Assembly (NCBI RefSeq): GCF_964204865.1
Contig: NC_135255.1
Location: 19,001,135 to 19,065,134, forward strand
From: Styela clava
Taxonomy: Eukaryota; Chordata; Ascidiacea; Stolidobranchia; Styelidae
DNA: 64,000 bases
Direction: 5' to 3'
Position numbers and translations under genes: made by a program. Each line of letters begins with the position of its first letter. The first letter of the stretch is position 1. Shown here one piece after another: positions 24,465 to 34,962 of the stretch. A model generated the notes under the pieces. That model was not told the origin of the DNA, did no database searches, and worked only from the letters and a program-made list of their open reading frames with translations.

Positions 24465-25628
24465 TTATATCCTTATATCACCAAGCTTTTCATGGCGTGT
24501 TCTAATATGTGTTCGCAAGTGGGGTTGTCGAGTAAAGCTTTTATCACAGTCTGGGCATTTGTAAGGTTTGTATCCAAAATGAGTAGTCCTCAAATGCTCT
24601 TTTAAAGTTGATTGTTGAGAAAAATGTTTTGAGCATTCAGTACACGCAAATGGTTTTTCACCAGTGTGTTTTCTAATGTGCTTGCTTAATCCAGAGTAGT
24701 CTGTGAAGCTTTTATCACAATGTTTACATTTATAAGGTTTAACACCTGTATGGATTCGCTTATGAACATGTAAATGACATTGACGAGTGAAGTATTTCCC
24801 ACATTCTTCACATTTGTATGGTTTTATGCCTGTATGGACTTGTATATGAGCTGTCAAACTGCATTTCTGAGTGTAAGTATTCCCACAATGTTCACATACA
24901 TGTGGTCGTTCTCCGGTGTGAGTAACATTATGCCTTTGCAGAGCATACGCTCCTACAAACGATTTTCCACATTTGTCACATTTAAACGGTTTTTCGCCTT
25001 TATGAGTAACCATATGAGTTTGTAAATCCTCCTTTATACTAAACAGCATCTCGCATTTTGTGCACGAATATCGAGTTTTTCTGTAATGGGTTTTGACATG
25101 TTTATACATGCTAGATTGACATGTGTATATTTTGCCACATTCTTTACATGTAAACTGCTTTTCCTTATGATGGTTTACCATGTGTGATCTCAAAGAATAT
25201 TTATTCTTAAACTGATTCCCACATAATGAACACGGAAATGGATTTTCACTTGATTGTTTTTCCTGCTCGACCGATTCTTCTTCCATGCCAACTGCCTTAT
25301 TAATATCATTCATATTTTCATTCCAAATAGGCATTTTATATATAGATTGTTCTGGGGAGTTACTGGAATGTTCACTCTTCACTTTTGGTGTATCAGAAAC
25401 TCTTATTCTTAGAGTTTGTGAACTATTTTGATCAGAATTTTCTTCGCTAGTGTGTCTATTGAAGTCTGGTTCAAAGTTTTTATCATAAATATGAGCCAAC
25501 AAATGTTGTTTCCATTCAGACTGGGAGGCAAAATCTGTGTCACACTGTAGACATGAAAATCTAGAATTGTATGATTGTTCTGTGTTGTTGAATGACTCAT
25601 CATTTTCAGTGTCAGGTTGCGAATCCAT
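24465..25628 (-). CDS. Zinc-finger gene A: C2H2 protein with ten fingers, 387 residues
   Basis: A nuclear DNA-binding regulator, judging by its fingers. One lone N-terminal finger (residues 26-46, FSCLQCDTDF...W..H...H) is followed by an acidic/serine-rich linker. Nine more fingers follow (from about 133, 161, 189, 217, 245, 273, 301, 329 and 358), mostly joined by TGEKP-type linkers. The chosen start is MDSQPDTE. The frame is open back to a splice acceptor (CCAAATTCAG, exon from 25661) and begins TISSRTTLGTK, so translation might start in an upstream exon. The further upstream open frame reads like intron. Gene B shares the same ACAATATCTAGTAGAA exon start, showing common ancestry. AATAAA lies on the minus strand at 24456-24461, just after the stop. 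Target DNA is unknown. Confidence 0.92.
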   Translation of the reverse strand: MDSQPDTENDESFNNTEQSYNSRFSCLQCDTDFASQSEWKQHLLAHIYDKNFEPDFNRHTSEENSDQNSSQTLRIRVSDTPKVKSEHSSNSPEQSIYKMPIWNENMNDINKAVGMEEESVEQEKQSSENPFPCSLCGNQFKNKYSLRSHMVNHHKEKQFTCKECGKIYTCQSSMYKHVKTHYRKTRYSCTKCEMLFSIKEDLQTHMVTHKGEKPFKCDKCGKSFVGAYALQRHNVTHTGERPHVCEHCGNTYTQKCSLTAHIQVHTGIKPYKCEECGKYFTRQCHLHVHKRIHTGVKPYKCKHCDKSFTDYSGLSKHIRKHTGEKPFACTECSKHFSQQSTLKEHLRTTHFGYKPYKCPDCDKSFTRQPHLRTHIRTRHEKLGDIRI

Positions 25629-25899
25629 CTTTGTTCCTAGAGTTGTTCTACTAGATATTGTCTGAATTTGGAAAAAACCATGTGTATGACAGATAACCAA
25701 ATAATAAACTGGCTGAAACCAATAAAATAACACAATGGTAATCATAGGTGTAAAAATATTATTTGAGACGGGACAGATTTTGCAAACATAGACTAGCGTG
25801 GGCACAATAGCATAAGTGTTGAAATTCACAATATCAGAGTTCCAGTTTAGGTACATGCGTTCAACTCCGTCCCCTCTTTTCATTACAAAGTATAATAAA

Positions 25900-26890
25900 G
25901 CAAAAGATGGTTCTGAAAATGTAGTAGCTGCTCTATATCAGTGACTGCTAGTCCAGGGCACAAAGGGGTGAAAGTATAAAAATTTCAATAAATATGACAT
26001 ACAAATTGATACAGTTTTCAAATACGTTATTATTTATTATTCAATAACCGCCCTGGTAGATGATGTTTATTTTAAAGACTTTGGACTACACAAAAGGTAA
26101 AAATGAAGAATCCTGGATAAATACAGCAGTTGGTGTTATGAATATAACCTATACTGTTTAGTCATTCAACATTTTCTGCTTCAAATTGAGAAAAAGTAGG
26201 TAGATGATAGTTTATTTTGAAGATGCCGGAATACGCACAATTTAAAAATAAAGAATTCGCAGTTTGTGTTATGAATATAACCTATACTGTTTAGTAATTC
26301 AATATTTCAAATTGAGAAAAGAGAAAAAAAGTAGGTCTCGTGGTCTATGATATTGAAATAAATTAGGTAGCTAATTTAGAACTGGAAAAATCCAGTTATT
26401 CAAAAAATATTGCGTGCTTATACAGTCTTGTGCGAGTGAAGAAAAAAACTTGAGGAAAATGGCAATTTATTTCAATAAATAAATCGGTCAAAAAATATTG
26501 GCTGCTCATACAGGGTCTTGTGGGAGTAGAAATGCCCCAGGACAGAATAAAAACTTGAAGAAAATGGCAATTTATAGGAATTAAAAACAATTTTTTCTGT
26601 CATAGCTAATAGTGTGGGTGCCATACCCTCTTAAGCTGTGGTGTTATACCAAGTTACACATCACAAATTCTTCTAATCCTAGGCCAACTACCTCACTCAG
26701 GGTGTGATCGATTGCGCAGGCAATGCCGAGCCGGAAAGATTATTCTTGCATATTGTCAGATATCAGTGGCTGCTTTGTTTAAAGCAGGAATTTAATTATA
26801 TGAAAAAATAGTTACTCGTTCCATTTCATTTATCAATTTCTAGTTCACAGTTAAATCAGAGTAACATGTAGAAACATTCACAAAATTGCT
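25900..26890. repeat. Intergenic spacer A-B with local tandem duplications
   Basis: A block of about 150 bp is duplicated at about 26053-26200 and 26203-26335; both contain 'gttatgaatataacctatac'. A second block of about 90 bp is duplicated at 26396-26475 and 26489-26577; both contain 'gaaaatggcaatttat'. No gene is seen. Confidence 0.75.
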
Positions 26891-28057
26891 TCAAAGATCA
26901 CAATGCTTCATTCTCAGATGTGCAGTTCGGGCAGATTTCTGGGAAAAACGTTTTTCACACAAATGGCACCCGAAAAGTCTTGCACCATTATGCGAAAGTT
27001 TATGTCTTCGAACACAGTACATCCGTGTGAAATATTTCCCACATGGTTCACACAAAAATGGTCTTTCACCTGTATGAGTTTGCATATGTCTTTGCAGAGT
27101 AGTTCGCAATGTAAAGCATCGACCGCATGTTTTACAAGAAAACGGTTTCAGACCTGTATGAATAATCATATGTCTTCTTAAACATGATGGGTCTGTGAAA
27201 GCCTTTCCACACTCTATACAAATGTGTGGCTTTTCTCCGGTATGTATCATTATATGTTGCTCAAAAACGGACCAGAACTGGAAAAGCTTCCCACATGCAT
27301 CACACATGAATTTTGGTGGTTGTAAACTTCTTTTTCTAGGCTTTTTCGCTTTCACTTTTGGGACGTTTATATTAGACTTGCATATGTAGACTTTGCCACT
27401 TTCCTCACATGTTAACGGTTTTTCATTTTGGTTGTTTGACCTGAGTTTCCATGAACACTTACTCTTACGCTGTATCACTTTTACAATTGTTTTCTTCCTC
27501 ATATCAATTGCCTGGGCTCTTGGTTCGTTTATATTAGACTTGGATATGTTAATTTTGCCACTTTCTTCACATGTTAACGGTTTTTCGTTTTGTCTGTTGG
27601 ACCTGAGTCTAGAAGAATACGTACTCTCACGCTGTATTTCACTTTTTATTGATGGAATTGCTTTTTCAATTGTTTTCTTCCTCAAATCAAAAGCTTGGGC
27701 CTTTGGTTCGATTATATTAGACTTGCATGTGTCAATTTTGCCACTTTCTTCACATGTAGATGGTTTTTCTTTTGTTTGCTTTCTCAGATCAATTGCCTGT
27801 TCAACATCCAAAAGTGTTTTATTCCAAACTGACATTAGGCTCATTGAACCAGGTTGTACTGAGGATTCACAGTAACAAGAATCAATTTCCGTCTTAATGG
27901 AAAAAGAACTTCGGGTTCTCATAATTGATGAACTCATCTGGCCTGATTTTTCTTCACATTCACTTTGGAAATTGTGTTCAAAATTGTTATCAACAAATGT
28001 TTGTTCCCAATCAGACTGGGAAGCATACTTTAGTACTGTTTTTCTACTAGATATTGT
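26891..28057 (-). CDS. Zinc-finger gene B: five intact C2H2 fingers plus three repeats of ligand-less finger relics
   Basis: The exon begins after TTTCTAATTTAG with ACAATATCTAGTAGAA, like gene A, and is open for 40 codons before the first internal ATG at 27937 (MSSSIM). From that Met it is 348 residues. Residues 61, 122 and 176 each start a TCEESGK unit followed by C/S-K-SNI. These match a finger of the type TCKECGKIYTCQSS (gene A) in which the second Cys became Ser and both His are gone. Five complete fingers follow (212-232, 240-260, 268-288, 296-316, 324-345) with TGEKP-like linkers. The N-terminal family finger is reduced to YASQSDWEQ with no zinc ligands. The C-terminal fingers are closest to genes C and D. 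It is probably a DNA-binding protein with a rewritten N-terminal half. The true start may lie in an unseen upstream exon. Confidence 0.85.
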   Translation of the reverse strand, partial: TISSRKTVLKYASQSDWEQTFVDNNFEHNFQSECEEKSGQMSSSIMRTRSSFSIKTEIDSCYCESSVQPGSMSLMSVWNKTLLDVEQAIDLRKQTKEKPSTCEESGKIDTCKSNIIEPKAQAFDLRKKTIEKAIPSIKSEIQRESTYSSRLRSNRQNEKPLTCEESGKINISKSNINEPRAQAIDMRKKTIVKVIQRKSKCSWKLRSNNQNEKPLTCEESGKVYICKSNINVPKVKAKKPRKRSLQPPKFMCDACGKLFQFWSVFEQHIMIHTGEKPHICIECGKAFTDPSCLRRHMIIHTGLKPFSCKTCGRCFTLRTTLQRHMQTHTGERPFLCEPCGKYFTRMYCVRRHKLSHNGARLFGCHLCEKRFSQKSARTAHLRMKHCDL

Positions 28058-28883
28058 CTAAATTAGAAAAAGAATCACATGCATATGATATTACGAGTTG
28101 AAATGTATAGTAGGAAACAAAAAATGGTGTAACAAATAACAAAATTATTTGCAAATTATCACCCGAAACATAGAATATAGTAGATGTGTAAAAAGTTATT
28201 CCGATATTTAATATGAATTTTCATCCGTGGATTGTAATTGTTTAGGTAATATTGATTGTCCGGCAAACATATATTAGATCAAGATTTCTCAAACTGAGCC
28301 CTCGGCTTCATTGGGGGCCACAGAGTGATTTTCTGAAGCCCATGAGCAAATTATTAACAAAAGGGCTATGCTCAAGTATATGGACACGAAAAAGTAATAT
28401 CTAGCAAAAAATACAATCTTTAACCACTGAAAATTTATCCAGTAGTTATGAAAACAGTACTGTTTTATAACGAAGAAAAATACTATGAACATAATTAAAA
28501 CGATACATAGGTCTACTTCATGTTCAATAATGACTACGCAAAATAACTGATGGAGGGGTTAAAAGCAAATCTAGGCATTAATATATAAGGAGCAAAGGAT
28601 CACAAGTATAGAAAAGCCTTGGAAAGCGCCATGGATTATATAAATTTGAAAAGAAATTGGACAAATGACCGAAGCATTCGACTTAGATATGCTGACTCAG
28701 AGGATAACCACCCTTACAGGGGTTTGATTGCGTTGGGTGGGTAATACCAACACAGAAATATACAGTTCCTTTACAAGTATTGCAGCTGCTTGTCGAAGAG
28801 TGATGGTTTAAAAATTTTATATAAACTGTTATATGAAATCCACAAATAAAAATTCTCCACAATGCAATAATATGCCATTTAAG
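28058..28883. other. Spacer without recognised gene
   Basis: It begins with the intron side of the gene B acceptor. A segment near 28278-28345 ('tttctcaaactgagccc') looks like one end of a hAT-type MITE, without a clear partner. Confidence 0.45.
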
Positions 28884-29171
28884 CAGTGGTATTCAACTCT
28901 AGGGTTCTGTCAGTACATTCCAGGGGTTCTACAAGTTTCTATACAAATTCGACAGTCTGTATTAATATAGGTATTGTTCTCAAATAAAATTACTTATTAA
29001 TTTGTCACTATTATTAAACTTTTTACACTTCAAAGATCATTTGGTTTTAACGGTATTAGTTTGCTTTTGTATATATTTGTAGTCTATACAATTCAGACAA
29101 AACAATTAAACTATTGCACAGGGGTCCTTGGAATGCCTCTGGAACTCCACCTAAAAAGTTGAAAACCACTG
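28884..29171. mobile_element. hAT-type MITE (288 bp)
   Basis: The left end CAGTGGTATTCAACTCT and right end AGTTGAAAACCACTG form terminal inverted repeats. Flanks catttaag and cattatag are a degenerate 8-bp target duplication (6 of 8). No coding capacity. Confidence 0.7.
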
Positions 29172-29251
29172 CATTATAGCAATGCAAGCACAACTGCAAT
29201 GCAACACCACAATATAGTTACAACTGGAAATAAGTCTAAGCAAAACATGCT

Positions 29252-29525
29252 CGGTAGTGTGGCGCGTCTTGCTAAGCGCTAGGAGTCTGCTCGCCACTGC
29301 ACTTCTGATTACCCTGCGTAGGTTCGAATCCCATGCGGGGATAGTTATATACGAGAGGTTTGCTGGACTCCTCGCCGTCGCATGGTGATTCAGGGGCGAT
29401 TCACATAACCGCTGGTCGGCTTCCTCTATCAAGTCCATGCTTCAGAAAACAAATAACTGGCCAACTAATCCCATACCTGACATGAACTGTTAACCGTCCC
29501 ACGAAATAATTATGTAAATCCGATT
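29252..29525 (+). mobile_element. tRNA-derived SINE copy
   Basis: It has an A-box-like 'gtggcgcgtcttgctaag', a B box 'ggttcgaatccc' near 29321, the body 'tttgctggactcctcgcc' and 'ataaccgctggtcgg', and the tail 'ttatgtaaatcc'. Same family as 23186-23522, with small deletions. Confidence 0.8.
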
Positions 29526-30315
29526 CTATACCAATCCTACAGATTAACTTAACGTACATGGGAAATTATATCATTCCCTTCTTACAAGTTCTGTATGCAT
29601 ATATGTTAATTTAATCATATTTAGATAAGGTGTTTGGGGTTATCATAATTTGTAAATATGAATTGAGAAGTGATTCAAGAATCTTGCTGCATGACTCATG
29701 AAATCACTTAGGATAGATATTTTACTCTTGCTACAGCATCCTTGCATTATATGCATACAGATCCACTGGCACAAAAGCATGCGGGGAGGACAAATAAATT
29801 CAAAGATTTCCAAGTTTATAAAATAACATGTATATTTATAAGTCCATATTTTTTTACTTTTGACTCATCGCATCTACTGAGGTTGCAGTATTGAGTGAAG
29901 CATGCAGATTATTTTAAAATGTACCAATAATAAATTATAAATGTACTAATCAAAAAAGAAAGCGAAAATTTTCACAATAATAATGAGAGATATATTAAAT
30001 TGGCAAAGAACAGCAGGTTCAACTAACATCATTATCCACAGCCCAGGGATGGCAAATACGGGGTATTTGCAATTGATCCCTTGTCAACCAAGATAAGCCG
30101 CTTTCTTCCTAGTTCAAGGCTAACGATACCAATACAGGGTGATGCTAGACGATTGTGGAAGTGCCTATTCATGCGAAACCGCATTTCAGGGGGAAGGAAG
30201 ACCCGGGACAGCGCCCATAGCCTAACCAGTTCATTTGATCCTGTGCAAGGGGGGTGAGCATGGGATTTGAACCCGAGATATTAAACCTACAATGCCATCA
30301 TAGGTACATATAATG
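29526..30315. other. No gene recognised
   Basis: AT-rich sequence. A segment near 30046-30130 starts 'cagggatggcaaatacg' like a repeat end, but no matching end was found. Confidence 0.45.
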
Positions 30316-30995
30316 CAGTGTTTCCCAACCTTTACCTGGCGCCAATTGTATAAGTTTATTCAGACTCCCTAATCAGCAATAGACGTAAAAGTAACTGATT
30401 ATAGTATGGGGAGAGCGAACAAAACCTCGAGTATGGTTTGAAACGTACAGATTTTGGATGGAAAGATATTGATAAAAGAAGTAGTATGTGTTCGCTCACC
30501 CAAAAGTAAAAAAAAACTAATTGAGCCCCGCACGCACACACACACACAATCATAGAGACATGATAATATCGATAGTGAAAAAAACGAAACCTAAAATCAA
30601 TTAAATTACAATGTGAAAAGGAAAATATACAAACAGATGAGAAAAAAAAAATAATTTTGCCACACCAAATTAATAATTTTATGAGGATTGCCAAATACCG
30701 AATTAGTCAACAAGAGTAATATACTGATATTAGAATAGAGAAGTATTCCTCAAAAGATATCGTCAAACTGATTATAATTGGAGTCAGCGAAGGGGGGCCA
30801 CAGAGCAGTTGGAGAAGGGCCACAATGCTAGGTGCATAACTGATTTTACTATACATTGCATGATTTGTTTCACTTAGTTGGGCATGAATTATTTGAACAT
30901 AATGGGATTTGGAATTTACCAATGAAAATAACACTGTGAATATCACTGGAAATATAAATAGGGGGCTATGAGTGTTAAAAGGTTGGGAACCACTG
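30316..30995. mobile_element. hAT-type non-autonomous element (680 bp)
   Basis: The left end CAGTGTTTCCCAACCTTT and right end AAAGGTTGGGAACCACTG are inverted. The right 200 bp ('atgggatttggaat(t/c)taccaat') recur at 33100-33229 and, inverted, at 54034-54337. No target duplication is visible, and a short (AC)n run lies at 30533-30548. Confidence 0.65.
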
Positions 30996-31526
30996 GCATC
31001 ATCCCGGTTCAGCATTGCCTGCCCAATTTGTTACACTTGCAGAAAATAAGGCTGTTTTATGTTATCCGACATTCTTTGGTAATTTCAATAAATATTTAGT
31101 ATCACAGTTTATTCTTGAGTTCAAATCCTGCCCAGTGTAGCAGTAGTATATGCAGAGCCAAAGTTCAGTGGCCGCATGCAACCCATAGACAGCCTGTATA
31201 AAGTCCTATTTACAACATAAGTGTATACACAAAATATGTGGGTAAATGCCAACCAAATAAAATCGAAATACTACTACGTTTATATTCAATTAATATAAAA
31301 TAACATACATATAACGTATATATACAAATACACTTATCAAAACCTACCAAACAAATAGACAGTACCAAAAAATAGGTAAATTCACTAATGATTATTTAGC
31401 ACTATATCTTCAGAGTTGGATAATTTTGGCTGATAACCTTGACACAAGGTCATTTTACATAAAATTAGATTTGTTCAAAATTATCCAGCAACAAAGTGTC
31501 ATAATGGATTCTTTACATCAAGATCC
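30996..31526. other. Spacer downstream of gene C
   Basis: Contains an AT-rich 3' flank of gene C. No other feature is recognised. Confidence 0.5.
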
Positions 31527-32840
31527 TTAATGCTTCATTCTCAAATGAGAAGTCAAAGCACATTGCTGGGTAAACCGTTTTTTACATAAATGGCATCCAA
31601 ACGGCTTTTCACCATTATGTGCGAGCCTGTGTCTATGAAGACTATACATCTGTGTGAAGGATTTACCACATGGTACACACTTATACGGTTTTTCACCTGT
31701 GTGAGTTCGTACATGTCTCCTCAGACTAGTCTGCAAAGAAAAGCGTTGTTTGCATTTTTCACATGAAAACGGCTTCTCACCAGTATGAGTAACCATATGT
31801 CTAGTTAGACATGATGGGTGTGTAAATGCCTTCCCGCATTCTTTACAAAAATACGGTTTTTCACCAGTGTGTATCATTATGTGTTGCTCATAACGGGAAG
31901 GGTATTGGAATTCTTTACCACATACTGCACATTTAAATTTCGGTTTGAATGTCCTTTTTTTAGGCTTTTTCGTTTCGGGTTCAGATTCTGTTGTATCAGT
32001 ATGGCCATGAGTATGAGTTGTCATGTGTTGAGTCCACTCTACAACGGATGAGAAGTCCTGATTGCAGCGTAGACAGGAAAACTTTGCAACACCGGTACTT
32101 TCGGCAGTTTCCTCAGAATCATTTTCATCTTTTGATTCAGGAATTTCTTCCTTAATTTCTTTAATTTTGGGAAGATGGACTTGGTCATTTATTTCATTCT
32201 TGATGTGACGGTCACAAACTATGTCTGCTCTTGCTGAAAAAGTTTGGTCTCTTTTATCGCAATGGTTAGAAAAGGAATCCTCGCTTGATGAATGAGTTTG
32301 GTTTCTTTCATCGCCCTGGTTAGAAACGGAATTCTCACTTGATGAAAGGGTTTGGTCTCTTTTATCACAATGGCTGGACACTGTATCCTCACTTGATGAA
32401 TAAGTATCGCTAATTATATCATCCCTTATCACTTTTCTATGTTTCAAGATAGGTAACTTAGTTCTTTTCACTCTATTATCCCCCACAATCCTAGCACTGC
32501 TGCGCCGGTTTACAAGAAGTTTATGATCTTTGATAACCTTGCGATTTTTAACACCTTCTTGCGCAGAAATGGTTCCCATAATAGTTGGTATCGCACCTTC
32601 GGTTAACTTTCTTTGTGCTGCTTTATTTTGGGTTTCGTCTGGTGAAACAAAGCATTTTTCATCGAAATGTTGGCTGCAAATATAAGCTCCAGAAACCAAA
32701 TCCAACTCAAAATTTGTCCTGCTTTTTTGAACAAAATTAAACCATTGAAGACATTTAACAATACTATGAGGAAATCGATGCAAGCTTACTCCGTCTCTGG
32801 CAGAATTGTAACAGCCTCCAACAGCACACCTAGATGACAT
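31527..32840 (-). CDS. Zinc-finger gene C: THAP domain fused to six C2H2 fingers, 437 residues
   Basis: Residues 1-90 form a complete THAP DNA-binding domain: C5-x4-C10, then C55-x2-H58 as zinc ligands, the conserved P24 and W33, and a closing GAIPTI box (82-87). A basic linker follows. Then comes an exact 18-residue repeat in three copies (148-165, 166-183, 184-201: SSSE-x-(S/T)-(V/F)-S-(S/N) and onward). An IKEE sumoylation-like site lies at 229-232. The lone family finger is FSCLRCNQDF (254-276). Five fingers follow (304-324, 332-352, 360-380, 388-408, 416-437). The ATG begins MSSRCAVGGC, the usual THAP position, so the start is well supported. The finger array is almost the same as in gene D. 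It is likely a nuclear transcriptional regulator; the target is unknown. In the human THAP set I know of no C2H2 array partner. Confidence 0.94.
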   Translation of the reverse strand: MSSRCAVGGCYNSARDGVSLHRFPHSIVKCLQWFNFVQKSRTNFELDLVSGAYICSQHFDEKCFVSPDETQNKAAQRKLTEGAIPTIMGTISAQEGVKNRKVIKDHKLLVNRRSSARIVGDNRVKRTKLPILKHRKVIRDDIISDTYSSSEDTVSSHCDKRDQTLSSSENSVSNQGDERNQTHSSSEDSFSNHCDKRDQTFSARADIVCDRHIKNEINDQVHLPKIKEIKEEIPESKDENDSEETAESTGVAKFSCLRCNQDFSSVVEWTQHMTTHTHGHTDTTESEPETKKPKKRTFKPKFKCAVCGKEFQYPSRYEQHIMIHTGEKPYFCKECGKAFTHPSCLTRHMVTHTGEKPFSCEKCKQRFSLQTSLRRHVRTHTGEKPYKCVPCGKSFTQMYSLHRHRLAHNGEKPFGCHLCKKRFTQQCALTSHLRMKH

Positions 32841-32889
32841 TTCGTATTCGTGAAATCTAAGTAATTTTGTTTAACTAAGATATCATTTT

Positions 32890-33390
32890 TAACGCAAAGA
32901 TAAATAATACTTTAGTTTATGATAAAAACACTATTAGAACTGAGAAAGTTCAGGCAGGACTTCAGGGTCATACCGTGCACAGCGCTTGGTGTATTGTAGT
33001 AAATATCACCCAGGGAGTGATAAATTGGATGAACAACAATGCAGCTGTTCCGAGCCAGGGGCCCAGTTCGCGAGGTCTACAGTGCTCGGTGCAATAATGG
33101 TTGTACTTTATTGAGCATGAATTGTTCGAACATATTGGGATTTGGAATCTACCAATCAAAATAACACTGGAATGATAAACCGGGAGCCATGAATGCTAGG
33201 CCACAAGCCATAAAAGGTTGGGAACCACCACAATAATGCAATGCAGAGATAAATAATATTTGAGTCAATAATAAAAATACTATTAGAGCTGAGCAAGTTC
33301 AGGCAAATTGGTCAAATTCAGTCTTCCTATGACTAAAAAAGCAGACTCTATAAAGCCAAACAGTGCATAGCACTTGGTATGATAAATTAG
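32890..33390. repeat. Local duplication upstream of gene C with a MITE relic inside
   Basis: 'gataaataata-tt' through 'gagcaagttcaggca' occurs at about 32897-33010 and again at about 33245-33385 (period about 350 bp). Between them lies a truncated member of the 30316-30995 MITE family, ending 'aaaggttgggaaccacc' at about 33229. The duplicated part is just upstream of the gene C start and may include its 5' region. Confidence 0.65.
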
Positions 33391-34315
33391 GTAGGCAATG
33401 GATCTTTCCACAATAGAGTAGCAACTTGCATATTAGTGGCTGCCAGTGCAGGGCCTTGTTTAGAGCAAAAAGTGCAATCTTTTTTATTTTCTGTTTTTGT
33501 ACGGTTCAAAGGAAATTCCGTATTTTATGTAAATTATTCTAAACTTTGGATATTTTGCAGTAAATCCTCTTGTATTATGCAAAATAATAATTAAAATCCC
33601 ACAATAGGATCAAAAAGGACCTAAAAAAATACCCGAGTATGACTACAGTTCATACTATCTTCCTGGAGGAATAATAAAGGAATGCTTTAAACCTATTAAA
33701 ACTTGCTTAAATTTTACTTAAACTGTTAAACAATAAATTAAACGAAACATAAAGAAACAACACATAACTTATAATTTTAAAATATGGTCACGTTTTTAAT
33801 ATTAACATTCAAATAAATTAAATAATAGCCAACATAACATGACATTTGTAAGATGAAAAACATTTAAAACTTGCACAAAATTAAAAATTGACTTGATACT
33901 GCCTGTATGTTCCCTATCTAAACTGTTATTAAACTAAACATAGAAAGTTCAAAGATTAAACTAAATTGAAAATATTTTCAATACCACCCTATGCACTATC
34001 CCAGTATTTTGATGCTGATTATAGCCAATTCGGGGCACGAACGTAGACAGGAAATTTGTAAGAAAGAGGGGAACCTGAGTTGCTACAAAAAATTACTATG
34101 TTATTATAGAAGAATGCTTTTTCCACATTTCAAACATGGGTTCTGACCCACAAACCCCTGGATGCAGGAACTTCATTAGCAAAGGTAAAACACAGAAACG
34201 CTTTTTAGAAAAACAAGTCAAATTTGATTGAAATTCAAATAGACACCAGCTTAAAGTCATGTCAAGTCTCCAGATATTGCATGTGCATTCATCATATGTC
34301 GTATTATATGTGAGG
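33391..34315. other. AT-rich spacer
   Basis: No gene, RNA or element is recognised. Confidence 0.5.
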
Positions 34316-34323
34316 ATATACAG

Positions 34324-34777
34324 CAGGGGTCGGCAACCTACGGCCTGCGGGCCGGATCCGGAGCAATATAATCCGGCCTGCGACGCTTCACTTAATTATA
34401 GGAACAAATTATAGCTGTTTTGTCGATTATATTCTTTACGCAAAAGAATTTACGTGTAGACTAAATTATATTATAAGGTAACAAGTATATAATTCACAAT
34501 TACTTGTTTAAATGAGCCTATAATTTAATTATAATTTAGACAAATGGCAACAAAAAGCAGAAAAGTTGATGCTAAGTGCAAATGGTTTAATGGCCCAAAA
34601 AATATTCAAATAGTCAGTCTTCGCGCGCTGCTTAAAATTTAACTTCTGATCTGTGTGATAAAATGTGATTAATCAGTCATCCATTCGATTTTTAATGTTC
34701 TAAAAATATGTGCGGCCCGCCAATGACTTGCAGCCTTTAATTTCGGCCCGCAAGCGACAAAAGGTTGACGACCCCTG
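34324..34777 (+). mobile_element. hAT MITE (454 bp) with perfect 8-bp target duplication
   Basis: The left end CAGGGGTCGGCAACCT and right end AGGTTGACGACCCCTG are inverted repeats. ATATACAG flanks it exactly at 34316-34323 and 34778-34785. The interior retains a short plus-strand coding remnant (SRKVDAKCKWFN near 34555), like the N-terminus of ZBED5/FAM200-type hAT proteins. The same remnant occurs in the 21089-22817 element. It is thus an internal-deletion derivative of that hAT family. Confidence 0.9.
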
Positions 34778-34962
34778 ATATACAGTATGTAAGTACGGGA
34801 CCCTGCATTTTTATGACAACACAGGTTACAGGTAGAGAAGTTGCGAGAAATACAGTTTGACCAAGAACTGATCCCATAAATTTTTTATTTACTTGAAAAA
34901 AAATTATTTAATACTTGAATTTTAGTATGATTGTACCCAAAAGACATCGCAACTGATCTGGG

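Noticed and set aside
25629..25883. N-terminal extension of zinc-finger gene A (hydrophobic stretch)
   Set aside because: A clear splice acceptor at 25662-25663 shared with gene B shows that this is intron sequence read through.
24774..27875. Plus-strand frames opposite the zinc-finger genes (for example 27393-27875)
   Set aside because: Antisense shadows with periodic composition caused by the finger repeats.
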